From: Streptomyces sp. NBC_00094
Lineage (GTDB): Bacteria > Actinomycetota > Actinomycetes > Streptomycetales > Streptomycetaceae
Assembly: GCF_026343125.1 (NCBI RefSeq)
Contig: NZ_JAPEMB010000001.1
Coordinates: 6,949,501 to 7,013,500, forward strand
Reading direction: 5' to 3'
DNA: 64,000 bases
A program made the position numbers and the translations under genes. How positions within the stretch are numbered: position 1 is the stretch's first letter; each line of letters begins with the position of its first letter. Of the stretch, positions 43,213 to 52,319 are shown in pieces. The notes under the pieces were generated by a model that saw only the letters and a program-made list of their open reading frames with translations, searched no databases and was not told the origin of the DNA.

Positions 43213-46032
43213 ATGCAGCCCTTCCCCCGTCGGCGCGCGCCCGCTCTGGGCCTCTTGACCGCGACCGTCGTCGCGGCACTGATCGGGCCCCTGCCCGTGG
43301 GAACCGTCCAGGCCGCCACGGAGACCGCCGCCACCGAGACCGCCGCCACCGAGACCGTGGTCGACGTGACGGCGTTCGGCGCCGACCCGACGGGCCGTGA
43401 CGACAGCGCCGCCGGCGTGGCGGAGGCCGTACGGCACGCCAAGACGATCGACGGGCCGGTACGGATCCTCTTCCCCCGGGGCACCTACCAGCTCTATCCG
43501 GAACAGGCCGAGGTCCGCGAGCTGTACGTCTCCAACACCGTCGGCGCCGACCAGGCCCACAAGGACAAGCGGATCGGCATCCTCCTGGAGGACATGGACG
43601 ACGTCACCGTCGACGGCGACGGATCACACCTCCAGTTCCACGGGCTGATGACCACCTTCGCGGCGATCCGCTCCCACGGCGTCACCGTCAGGAACCTCAG
43701 CTTCGACTACACCGCCCCCAAGGTCGTCGACGCCACGGTCAGCGACTCGGGGGTGGCCGACGGCCGGGCCTACCGCGTGCTCACCCTCCCGCCGGGCAGC
43801 GACTTCGCCGTGAACGACCGGCGCGTGACCTGGCTGGGCGAGACGAGCCCGGCCACCGGCCAGCCGTACTGGTCGGGCGTCGACGGCATGCAGTACACCC
43901 AGGTCCACGACCCGGCCGCGCAACGCACCTGGCGCGGCGCCAACCCGCTGTTCGACGACGTCGCCGCCATGACCGACCTCGGCGGCCACCGACTGCGCAT
44001 CGACTACACCACGGGCACCGCCCCCAAGGACCGCGGGCTCGTCTACCAGATGCGGCAGACCACCCGGGACACCCCCTCCGCCTTCATCTGGGAGTCGCGG
44101 GACGTCACCGTCCAGGGACTCAAGGCCCGCTACCTGCACGGCTTCGGCCTCGTCGGGCAGCTCAGCGAGAACATCACCCTCGACGGCAACGAGTTCCGCA
44201 CCGACCCCGCCTCCGGACGCACCACCGCCGGCTTCGCCGACTTCGTCCAGATGTCCGGCGTCAAGGGCACCGTGAACATCACGGGCAACGTCTTCGACGG
44301 CGCGCACGACGACGCGATCAACATCCACGGCACGTACCTGGAGGTCACCGGACGCCCCGCGCCCGACACCCTCACCCTGGAGTACCGGCACCACGAGACG
44401 GCGGGCTTCCCCCAGTTCCACCCCGGCGACACCGTGGAGATCGTGGACAAGCGCACCATGGTGGCCGTCCCCGGTGTGACCGCGCAGGTCGCCTCGGTCG
44501 ACGGACCCTCGGGCCAGGACCACGACAAGCCGCTCACGAGCATGACGGTCACCTTCGACCGGCCGCTCCCGGACTCGGTCCGCCCCTGGGACTTCGTGGT
44601 GGAGAACACCACGTACACGCCGACGGTCCGGATCAGCGGGAACACCTTCCGCGACATCCCCACCCGCGGAGTCCTCGTCACCACCCGCAAGCCGGTCGTC
44701 ATCGAGAACAACCTCTTCGACGGCATGGGGATGGCCAGCGTCTTCCTCTCCTCCGACGCCTACCAGTGGTACGAGTCGGGACCGGTCACCGACGTCCTCA
44801 TCCGCCTCAACACCTTCCGGCGGCCGGCGAGCCCCGTCATCCTCGTCGAGCCGACCAACCAGGTCGTCGACCCGGCCCGCCCCGTGCACCACGGCATCCG
44901 GGTCGAGGACAACGGCTTCGAGACCGGCGACGTACGCCTGCTCGACGCCAAGAGCGTCAGCGGCGTCACCTTCACGTCGAACCGGGTCGCCCGACTCGAC
45001 CGCCACACCGCCTTCGCCGCCCAGGCGAAGAACCTCTGCCCGGCGAAGGGCACCACCACCTCCGTGCGCACCGTCACCACCGCCTCGCCGTACACCACCT
45101 CGCTGTTCGCCTACCGCGGCTCCTCCGGGGCCGTCATCAGCGGCAACGCCCTCGACAACGGCCTCAACCTCCGCGCCGACCTCGACGCCACCGACCCGGC
45201 CCAGGTCACCAGCGACGAGGTCGTCGAGAACGGCGACCGCGTCCTGCCCCTGCTGCCGACGACGAGCTACACGAGCAGCAACGGGACCGTCGCCAGGGTC
45301 GACGCGAACGGCAAGGTCACGGCCAGGTCCGTCGGGACGGCCGTCATCACGCCGGTCACCCACAGCCAGCTCGGGGACACCACCGGCGTACCCGTCACCC
45401 TGACCGTCGGCGGAAACCCCACCTCGCCCGCCTGCGCCAAGCCCCTCCACCTGAACACCGACGCGTGGACCGTGATCCGCGACCTCCCCGACCACCGCGC
45501 CATCCTGCCCGGAGACACCCTCCAGCTCACCCCCAGCGGCCGCGGATTCCTGTGGGCCGGCGCCAACAGCGCCCACAACCTCGTCCTCACCGCCATCGGG
45601 AACGGCTCGGGCACCGCGACGGTCAGGATGAGCGGCCGCACCCAGCGCGGCTACATGGAGGCCGGACTCATCCTCCACCGCGGCGACGACGACTACATCG
45701 CCCTCCAGCGCAAGCACAACGCGGGCAGTCCCACCCTCACCCTCTCCTCGGAGCGGGGCGGCTGGGCCGAGGAACCGCATCGCGCCCCCGATCCCGGACA
45801 GCAGGACCTGTGGCTGCGCCTGCAGCGCACCGGCGACAGCGTCACCGCCTCGTACTCCCTCGACGGCACCGCCTTCACCCGCCTCGGGGACCCGATCGAC
45901 GCCTCCTGGCTCCAGGGCGCCCGCTTCGGCGTGCTCGCCGAGGTGGAGAGCGCCTCCGGCACCGACGTCCCGTTCCGCTTCACCGGCTTCACCGTCAACG
46001 GCTCGCCGGTCTCCTTCACCTCCGAGTGGTGA
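43213..46032 (+). CDS. Secreted GH110 alpha-1,3-galactosidase
   Basis: A 939-residue secreted protein with a signal peptide at about 1-35, followed by a short ETAAT repeat (36-48). The parallel beta-helix catalytic part (about 50-640) carries GAHDDAINIHGTYLEV near 363-378, the motif of GH110 alpha-1,3-galactosidases, for which an S. avermitilis example is known. A Big_2-like bacterial immunoglobulin domain lies near 684-725 (SSNGTVARVDANGKVTARSVG), and a concanavalin-like domain near 770-939. It should remove terminal alpha-1,3-galactose, a cap on some plant gums and glycans. The ATG at 43213 has AGGAG upstream. First gene of a four-gene operon. Confidence 0.8.
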   Translation: MQPFPRRRAPALGLLTATVVAALIGPLPVGTVQAATETAATETAATETVVDVTAFGADPTGRDDSAAGVAEAVRHAKTIDGPVRILFPRGTYQLYPEQAEVRELYVSNTVGADQAHKDKRIGILLEDMDDVTVDGDGSHLQFHGLMTTFAAIRSHGVTVRNLSFDYTAPKVVDATVSDSGVADGRAYRVLTLPPGSDFAVNDRRVTWLGETSPATGQPYWSGVDGMQYTQVHDPAAQRTWRGANPLFDDVAAMTDLGGHRLRIDYTTGTAPKDRGLVYQMRQTTRDTPSAFIWESRDVTVQGLKARYLHGFGLVGQLSENITLDGNEFRTDPASGRTTAGFADFVQMSGVKGTVNITGNVFDGAHDDAINIHGTYLEVTGRPAPDTLTLEYRHHETAGFPQFHPGDTVEIVDKRTMVAVPGVTAQVASVDGPSGQDHDKPLTSMTVTFDRPLPDSVRPWDFVVENTTYTPTVRISGNTFRDIPTRGVLVTTRKPVVIENNLFDGMGMASVFLSSDAYQWYESGPVTDVLIRLNTFRRPASPVILVEPTNQVVDPARPVHHGIRVEDNGFETGDVRLLDAKSVSGVTFTSNRVARLDRHTAFAAQAKNLCPAKGTTTSVRTVTTASPYTTSLFAYRGSSGAVISGNALDNGLNLRADLDATDPAQVTSDEVVENGDRVLPLLPTTSYTSSNGTVARVDANGKVTARSVGTAVITPVTHSQLGDTTGVPVTLTVGGNPTSPACAKPLHLNTDAWTVIRDLPDHRAILPGDTLQLTPSGRGFLWAGANSAHNLVLTAIGNGSGTATVRMSGRTQRGYMEAGLILHRGDDDYIALQRKHNAGSPTLTLSSERGGWAEEPHRAPDPGQQDLWLRLQRTGDSVTASYSLDGTAFTRLGDPIDASWLQGARFGVLAEVESASGTDVPFRFTGFTVNGSPVSFTSEW

Positions 46033-46085
46033 CCCGACAGCGCTCCCGCCTCGCCCCCACCTCACCCCCCGTCGAAGGATGTGAC

Positions 46086-49000
46086 ATGAGCAGGCGTCTC
46101 CTCGGTCCGCGAGCGGCCCTGGCCGCCCTCTCGGCCGTACTGCTGCTGTGCGCGGCGTCCACGACGGCCCCGGCCCTCGCCGGGACCGGCGCTCCCCGGG
46201 AAGCCCCGACCGCCGCACCGGCCGGCATGTCCGGTCAGGCCCTGGCCGCCGTCGCCACACCGGACCCCCACACCCTGTGGTACGACCGGCCCGCCTCCGA
46301 CTGGGAGTCGGAGGCCCTGCCCCTCGGCAACGGCGCCATGGGAGCCATGGTGTTCGGCGGCGTGCAGTCGGAGCACCTGCAGTTCAACGAGAAGACCCTG
46401 TGGACCGGCGGACCGGGCACGGCGGGGTACGACTCCGGCAACTGGACGGCACCGCGCCCGACCGCCCTCCAGGAGGTCACCGACGCCATCGACGCCCAGG
46501 GGTCGGCCGACCCGTCCTGGGTCGCGAGCAAGCTGGGACAGCCCCGCACCGGCTTCGGAGCCCACCAGACCTTCGGCGACCTCCACCTGGACATGACCGG
46601 GCAGGCGTCGGCGTACTCCGGCTACCGGCGGTCCCTCGACCTGCGCGACGCCACGGCACGGGTCTCGTACACCACCGGCGACGCCGTCGTCGAGCGTGAG
46701 TTCTTCGCCAGCTACCCCGACAAGGTCGTCGTCGGCCGGCTGGCCGCCGACCGGCCCGGGAGGATCTCCTTCACCCTGCGCTACACCTCTCCCCGCAACG
46801 ACTTCACCGCCACCGCCTCCAAGGGCCGCCTCACCGTCCGCGGCTCGCTCGCCGACAACGGCCTCGCCTTCGAGTCGCAGATCCAGGTCAAGGCCGTCGG
46901 CGGGACCGTGACCAGCGGCGGCGGCAAGGTGACCGTGAACGGCGCCGACAGCGCCACCCTCGTCATGAGCGCGGGCACCGCCTACGCGCAGAGCTACCCG
47001 ACCTACCGCGGAGCCGACCCGCGCACGGCCGTGAAGGGCGCGGTGGACGCGGCGTCCGCCAAGACCCACAGCACCCTCAGGGCGGCCCATGTCGCCGACC
47101 ACCGCGCCCTGTTCGACCGGGTGAACCTGAACGTGGGCCAGGTGATGCCGGACAAGCCGACGGACAGGCTCCGCGCCGACTACACCGGTGGCGCGTCACC
47201 CGAGGACCGGGCGCTGGAGGCGCTGTTCTACCAGTACGGGCGCTACCTGCTGATCGCCTCCTCGCGGCCCGGCTCGCTGCCCGCCAACCTCCAGGGCGTG
47301 TGGAACGACTCCATCTCGCCGGCCTGGAGCGCCGACTACCACACCAACATCAACCTCCAGATGAACTACTGGCTCGCGGCGCAGACCAACCTCGCCGAGA
47401 CGGCGGCGCCGTTCACCGCCTTCGTCGAGGACCTGAGGAAGGCCGGCACCGCCACCGCCACCCGGATGTTCGGCTCCAGGGGCTGGGTGGTCCACAACGA
47501 GACCAACCCCTTCGGCTACACCGGAGTCCACGACTGGGCCACCGCCTTCTGGTTCCCCGAGGCCAACGGCTGGCTCGCGTCCCAGGTCTACGACCTGTAC
47601 GAGTTCGACAAGGACCCCGCCTTCCTGCGCGACCGCGCCTACCCCCTGCTCAAGGGCGCGGCCGAGTTCTGGCTGGACAACCTCCGCACCGACCCCCGGG
47701 ACGGCCGGCTCGTCGTCACCCCCAGCTACTCGCCCGAGCACGGCGAGTTCACCGCCGGTGCGGCGATGTCCCAGCAGATCGTCCACGGCCTGTTCACCGA
47801 CACCCTCGCCGCCGCCGGCGAACTGGGCACCGACGCCACCCTCCAGGGTCAGCTGCGGAGCGCGCTCGACCGGCTCGACCCGGGCCTGAGGGTCGGTTCC
47901 TGGGGCCAGCTCCAGGAGTGGAAGGCCGACCTGGACGACTCCGGCGACACCCACCGGCACGTCTCGCACCTGTACGCCCTGCACCCCGGGAACCAGATCG
48001 CCCCGGCGACCGATCCCGCCCTCGCCCGGGCGGCCGAGGTCTCCCTCACCGCGCGCGGCGACGGAGGCACCGGCTGGAGCAAGGCCTGGAAGATCAACTT
48101 CTGGGCCCGGCTGCTGGACGGCGACCACGCCCAGAAGATGCTCGCGGAGCAGCTCAAGGGGAGCACCCTCGCCAACCTCTTCGACACTCACCCGCCCTTC
48201 CAGATCGACGGCAACTTCGGCGCCACCGCCGGCATGACCGAGATGCTGCTGCAGAGCCAGAACGGCGAGATCCGGCTCCTGCCCGCCCTGCCGTGGCACT
48301 GGCGCACGGGATCGTTCGCCGGACTGAAGGCCCGCGGGGACGTCACGGTCGGCGGGACCTGGTCCGCCACCGGCACCGACGCGTTCACCCTCGTGCCGAA
48401 CAGGTCCGGACAGCTCGCCGTCCGCAGCCCCCTGTTCACCGGTACGCACACGGTGCGGGACACCACGACCGGCCAGAGCGTCACCCCCGCGCTCGACGGT
48501 GACCGGGCCACCTTCACCGGCACCGCCGGCCACCTCTACACGATCACCGGAAACGTTCCGGTCCCGGTCCCGGCCGGCCCCCAGAGCGCGAACCCGCTGC
48601 ACCACCCCGCCTCCGGCCGGTGCGCCGACCTGGCGAACGGGGCGACGGCGCCCGGCACCCCCGTACAGCTGTGGGACTGCAACGCGAGCGAGGGCCAGGA
48701 CTGGGCCTACGACCCGGTCGCCCGCACGCTGGTCGGCAAGGGCGGTCTCTGCCTGGACGCGGCGGGCGGCGGCTCCGCCGACGGCACCCGGCTGATCGGC
48801 TGGACGTGCAGCGGTGACGACAACCAGCGATGGACCCTCACCCCCGAAGGCACTCTCACCGGCGTCGGCGGCACCTGTGTCACCGCCGCCGACGGAGGCA
48901 CCGCCGGGGGCACCGCCCTGCAGCTGGGCACCTGCGTCCCGGGCTCCCCGTCCCAGACCTGGGCCGTCGCCCTGGTCAACCCCGCCTCGGCCCGCTGCCT

Positions 49001-49334
49001 CACCGCCGCCGCCGGCAGCGGAGCCCCGGTGACCCTGGAGGACTGCGATCGCGGCGCCCGACAGCGCTGGACGCCGAGCGGTACCTCCGCACCTGTCACC
49101 GCCGGCAACGGCATGTGCCTGGACACCGCCGGCGGCGGTTCGGCCCACGGCACTCAGGTCGTCGTCGCGCCCTGCGGCGGAGGCGCCGGCCAGGACTGGA
49201 CCCTCACCGCCGGCGGCGCCCTCACCGGCGTCGGAGGCAGCTGCCTCGACGTCACCGACGGCGCCACCGCGGCCGGCAGCAGGCTGCGGCTGTGGCCGTG
49301 CGACGGCGGCTCCGCCCAGAGGTGGGTCCTGTGA
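46086..49334 (+). CDS. Secreted GH95 alpha-L-fucosidase/alpha-L-galactosidase with ricin-type repeats
   Basis: A 1082-residue secreted enzyme: signal peptide at about 1-32, GH95 domain at about 60-830, then two ricin-type CBM13 modules (836-1082). GH95 landmarks are NLQGVWNDS near 400, the HTNINLQMNYW asparagine segment, SYSPEHGE near 548 (catalytic Glu) and HPPFQIDGNFG near 701 (Asp). The conserved Asn in NINLQ favours alpha-1,2-L-fucosidase over alpha-L-galactosidase, but this needs testing. L-fucose and L-galactose caps occur on plant arabinogalactans and xyloglucans. The ATG at 46086 has AAGGA upstream, 53 bases after the GH110 stop. Confidence 0.85.
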   Translation: MSRRLLGPRAALAALSAVLLLCAASTTAPALAGTGAPREAPTAAPAGMSGQALAAVATPDPHTLWYDRPASDWESEALPLGNGAMGAMVFGGVQSEHLQFNEKTLWTGGPGTAGYDSGNWTAPRPTALQEVTDAIDAQGSADPSWVASKLGQPRTGFGAHQTFGDLHLDMTGQASAYSGYRRSLDLRDATARVSYTTGDAVVEREFFASYPDKVVVGRLAADRPGRISFTLRYTSPRNDFTATASKGRLTVRGSLADNGLAFESQIQVKAVGGTVTSGGGKVTVNGADSATLVMSAGTAYAQSYPTYRGADPRTAVKGAVDAASAKTHSTLRAAHVADHRALFDRVNLNVGQVMPDKPTDRLRADYTGGASPEDRALEALFYQYGRYLLIASSRPGSLPANLQGVWNDSISPAWSADYHTNINLQMNYWLAAQTNLAETAAPFTAFVEDLRKAGTATATRMFGSRGWVVHNETNPFGYTGVHDWATAFWFPEANGWLASQVYDLYEFDKDPAFLRDRAYPLLKGAAEFWLDNLRTDPRDGRLVVTPSYSPEHGEFTAGAAMSQQIVHGLFTDTLAAAGELGTDATLQGQLRSALDRLDPGLRVGSWGQLQEWKADLDDSGDTHRHVSHLYALHPGNQIAPATDPALARAAEVSLTARGDGGTGWSKAWKINFWARLLDGDHAQKMLAEQLKGSTLANLFDTHPPFQIDGNFGATAGMTEMLLQSQNGEIRLLPALPWHWRTGSFAGLKARGDVTVGGTWSATGTDAFTLVPNRSGQLAVRSPLFTGTHTVRDTTTGQSVTPALDGDRATFTGTAGHLYTITGNVPVPVPAGPQSANPLHHPASGRCADLANGATAPGTPVQLWDCNASEGQDWAYDPVARTLVGKGGLCLDAAGGGSADGTRLIGWTCSGDDNQRWTLTPEGTLTGVGGTCVTAADGGTAGGTALQLGTCVPGSPSQTWAVALVNPASARCLTAAAGSGAPVTLEDCDRGARQRWTPSGTSAPVTAGNGMCLDTAGGGSAHGTQVVVAPCGGGAGQDWTLTAGGALTGVGGSCLDVTDGATAAGSRLRLWPCDGGSAQRWVL

Positions 49335-49408
49335 CCCCGTACGACAACGGAGCGCGGGACGCGCGCCGCCACACCACACGCGACAGCCGGAACAGCACGG
49401 GAGCCGAC

Positions 49409-52195
49409 ATGGACATCCGGACGGACAACGGGGACAACAGCGACAACGGGCACAGCGGCGCGGGCCGTCCCGGCCCGAACCGGCGCGCCGTGCTGAGGCT
49501 GCTGGGAGCCGGGGCGGTGGCGCTCGCCGCCGGTCCCGTACTCGGCGGCCTGATCTGGCCGTCGCGGGCGTACGCGGCGACCGGCGTCGCCGGAACCCCG
49601 CTGACCCTCACGAACGTGCGCAGCGGCTGCCGACTCGACGTCTACGGCGGTGCTCAGGGTGACGGCGCGGAGATCATCCAGTGGACGGCCACCGGCGGCC
49701 CGAACCAGGAGTGGACCCCCGTCGAGCAGGGCGACGGCTGGGTGACGATCACCTCGATGAACTCGGGCAAGGTGCTCGACGTGGCCGACGGCCGCACCGA
49801 CGACGGCGCGCGGGTCATCCAGTGGTACGCGAACGGCGCCGCCAACCAGCAGTGGCAGCTCGTCGACGCCGGACAGGGCAGGGTGAGGATCGTCGGCAGG
49901 GCGAGCGGCAAACTGCTCTCGGTCGTCGACTCGTCCGCCTCCGCCGGAGCCGCGATCGAGATCCGGTCCGACACCGGGGACCCGAGCCAGCTGTGGACGG
50001 CCTCGGTCGCGCCGTACCGGCTGGACGCCATGGCCACCGAGGCCCGGCCCGACACCCCGCTGGCCAACGCCGGTGCCGTCGCGGGCGGGGTCGCCTACGG
50101 CGTCACCCGCAACGGCTGGTCCCGTGACGGGGCCCCCTGGTACCCGGTGAGCGGCGAGTTCCACTACGTCCGCCATCCCGCCCAGCACTGGGAGCGCGAG
50201 CTGGGCAGGATGCGCGCCGGCGGCGTGGGCATCGTGGCCACCTACGTGTTCTGGAACCACCACGAGCAGACCGAGGGCACCTGGGACTGGACGGGACGCA
50301 AGGACCTGCGGGCCTTCATGGCCGCCGCGCAGCGGCAGGGAATGCTGGTCTGGCTGCGGGTGGGCCCGTACATCAACGCCGAGGCGACGGACGGCGGCAT
50401 CCCCTCCCACGCCCTCTCCGGCTCACGCTCCGACGACGCCGGCTACCTGGCCAAGGTCGACACGTACTTCGCTCGGATCGCTGCCCAACTCGGCGGCATG
50501 TGGGCCAAGGACGGCGGACCGATCGTCGGCATCCAGCTGGAGAACGAGTTCGCCTCCGGCGACCCGGCCCACATCACCACCTTGCGGCAGATGTGCACCG
50601 ACCACGGGATGGTGGTGCCGTACTACACGGTCACCGCCAACTCCCGGTTCGACAAGGACACCGCGATCCCCCTCCAGGGCGCCTACACCTACCGGGGCTG
50701 GGAGTACGGGGCCGGCACCTCCGCCACGTCCGGGTTCATCTACGGCACCGACGAGTGGACCGCCAACACCGACATCGGCGGGGCGTTGTACGACACGCTC
50801 GACTATCCGCGCGGCTTCTGCGAGTTGGGCACGGGCAGCCCGATGCGCGGCAACGACCGCTTCCTCGTCGAACGCCGGTACGTGGCGGCGCACGCCTACG
50901 ACAGCGTGGGGCGCGGGGCGAACTACCTGGGCTACTACATGTTCCACGGCGGCACCCAGGAGCCGGGTCTGAGCGCGGGCTGGCCCCTCACCTACGACTT
51001 CCAGGCACCGCTGGGCGAGTTCGGCCGGACGAGGGACTCCTACCGGCACTACCGGCGCCTGCACACCTTCGTCACGACCTGCGCCGACGAACTGGTCAGG
51101 ACGCGGATCGCCCGCGACCCCGGACAGATCATGGATCCGACGCAGACCCGCCGCCTGCGGTACATCGGCCGCTTCGACACCGCAGGACGCGGCTACGTCT
51201 TCGTCAACAACACCCAGCGCAACGCCGTCCTGCCCACCCGGTCCGACGTCCAGATCCGCGTCGACACGGCCGGCGGCACCGTCACGCTGCCCGCCACGCC
51301 CCTGACGATGCCGGCGGACCGCTGCAACGTGTTCCCCGTCATGACCGACCTGAACGGCGTCGACCTGCGTTGGGCCACCGTCGAACCGCTCGCGAAGCTC
51401 GCCGGCGACTCGGTCCCCACCTGGGTCTACTGGGCCCCGGACTGGACGGACCGCGCGCTCGCCTTCGACAGCGCCACCGTCGTCACGGGCGAACTGGGGA
51501 CCCTCACCCAGACGGTGACCGGGAACGAGCGCGTCGTGACGCTCCCGGCCGGGCAGCGCACCTCGCTGCTGGTGCGCGCGGCCGGCGCCACGGCCCCCGC
51601 CGCCAGGATCATCGTGCTGACCGAGGCCGAGTCACTGAGCGCCGTGGTCGCTCCGCTCGACGGCCGCGACCGGCTGGTGCTCACCGGCACGGCCACGCTG
51701 ACCGGCGTCCAGCCGACCGTACGGTTCAGCGCCCCGGCGGGCAGCAAGATCACCGCCGACGTCTTCCCTGCCGCCGGCCTGGCACCGGCCACCGGCTGGA
51801 AGGCGGCCCAGGCCACCGCCCCCTTCACGCGCTACACCTACCAGCTCGCCACCGGCCCGGCCGCCCCGCGCGTCACGTCCCTCGGAGCGGGCCGATGGCG
51901 CATCAGCAGCAGTGCGTCGACGCTCGCCGGCCTCGCCGAGGCGCGTCTGGTCCTCGACTACCGAGGCGGCGACGCGACGCTGATCGGCGCGGGGACACCG
52001 CTCACGAACGACCTGTACCACGGGGAGACCTGGTCGATCGACCTCAGGTACCTCGACGACGCCGCGCGCGCCGATCTCGTCCTGGAGGTCTCCGCGTGGG
52101 ACGACGCGATCCGAGGCGTCGCCCGGCCCTCCGGCACCGTCCCCGGGCTGCCGTCCTGGACCTGGGAGCCCCAGCGCGAAGCCGCCTGGCGTTGA
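49409..52195 (+). CDS. Secreted GH35 beta-galactosidase with N-terminal CBM13
   Basis: A 928-residue secreted enzyme. A twin-arginine-like signal (NRRAVLRLLGAG then an Ala-rich stretch ending SRAYA-A) suggests Tat export. A ricin-type CBM13 (about 60-200) precedes the GH35 domain, with acid/base Glu in GIQLENEF near 377 and nucleophile in CELGTGSPM near 470. Beta-sandwich domains follow. I choose ATG 49409 with GGGAG upstream; GTG 49331, which overlaps the GH95 stop by GTGA, is also in frame and would lengthen the leader by 26 residues. It probably trims beta-linked galactose from arabinogalactan side chains outside the cell. Confidence 0.85.
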   Translation: MDIRTDNGDNSDNGHSGAGRPGPNRRAVLRLLGAGAVALAAGPVLGGLIWPSRAYAATGVAGTPLTLTNVRSGCRLDVYGGAQGDGAEIIQWTATGGPNQEWTPVEQGDGWVTITSMNSGKVLDVADGRTDDGARVIQWYANGAANQQWQLVDAGQGRVRIVGRASGKLLSVVDSSASAGAAIEIRSDTGDPSQLWTASVAPYRLDAMATEARPDTPLANAGAVAGGVAYGVTRNGWSRDGAPWYPVSGEFHYVRHPAQHWERELGRMRAGGVGIVATYVFWNHHEQTEGTWDWTGRKDLRAFMAAAQRQGMLVWLRVGPYINAEATDGGIPSHALSGSRSDDAGYLAKVDTYFARIAAQLGGMWAKDGGPIVGIQLENEFASGDPAHITTLRQMCTDHGMVVPYYTVTANSRFDKDTAIPLQGAYTYRGWEYGAGTSATSGFIYGTDEWTANTDIGGALYDTLDYPRGFCELGTGSPMRGNDRFLVERRYVAAHAYDSVGRGANYLGYYMFHGGTQEPGLSAGWPLTYDFQAPLGEFGRTRDSYRHYRRLHTFVTTCADELVRTRIARDPGQIMDPTQTRRLRYIGRFDTAGRGYVFVNNTQRNAVLPTRSDVQIRVDTAGGTVTLPATPLTMPADRCNVFPVMTDLNGVDLRWATVEPLAKLAGDSVPTWVYWAPDWTDRALAFDSATVVTGELGTLTQTVTGNERVVTLPAGQRTSLLVRAAGATAPAARIIVLTEAESLSAVVAPLDGRDRLVLTGTATLTGVQPTVRFSAPAGSKITADVFPAAGLAPATGWKAAQATAPFTRYTYQLATGPAAPRVTSLGAGRWRISSSASTLAGLAEARLVLDYRGGDATLIGAGTPLTNDLYHGETWSIDLRYLDDAARADLVLEVSAWDDAIRGVARPSGTVPGLPSWTWEPQREAAWR

Positions 52196-52198
52196 TCC

Positions 52199-52268
52199 GT
52201 AGCCCGTAGCCCGTAGCCCGTAGCCCGTAGCCCGTAGCCCGTAGCCCGTAGCCCGTAGCCCGTAGCCC
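52199..52268. repeat. Ten tandem copies of GTAGCCC (7 bp); G-quadruplex potential
   Basis: Ten perfect copies of GTAGCCC begin four bases after the GH35 stop codon and are followed by degenerate copies up to 52285. The minus strand reads GGGCTAC repeated, with runs of three G every seven bases, which satisfies the common G-quadruplex pattern. It lies between two genes of one operon on the + strand, where the RNA would be C-rich. Confidence 0.95.
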
Positions 52269-52319
52269 CGTCGTTCCGTAGCCCCGTCGACACGCCCACC
52301 CGTTCCCCGGAGGAAAACC

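Noticed and set aside
52199..52268. Telomere or chromosome-end repeat
   Set aside because: Streptomyces telomeres are complex palindromes, not short G-rich repeats, and genes continue on both sides in one operon.
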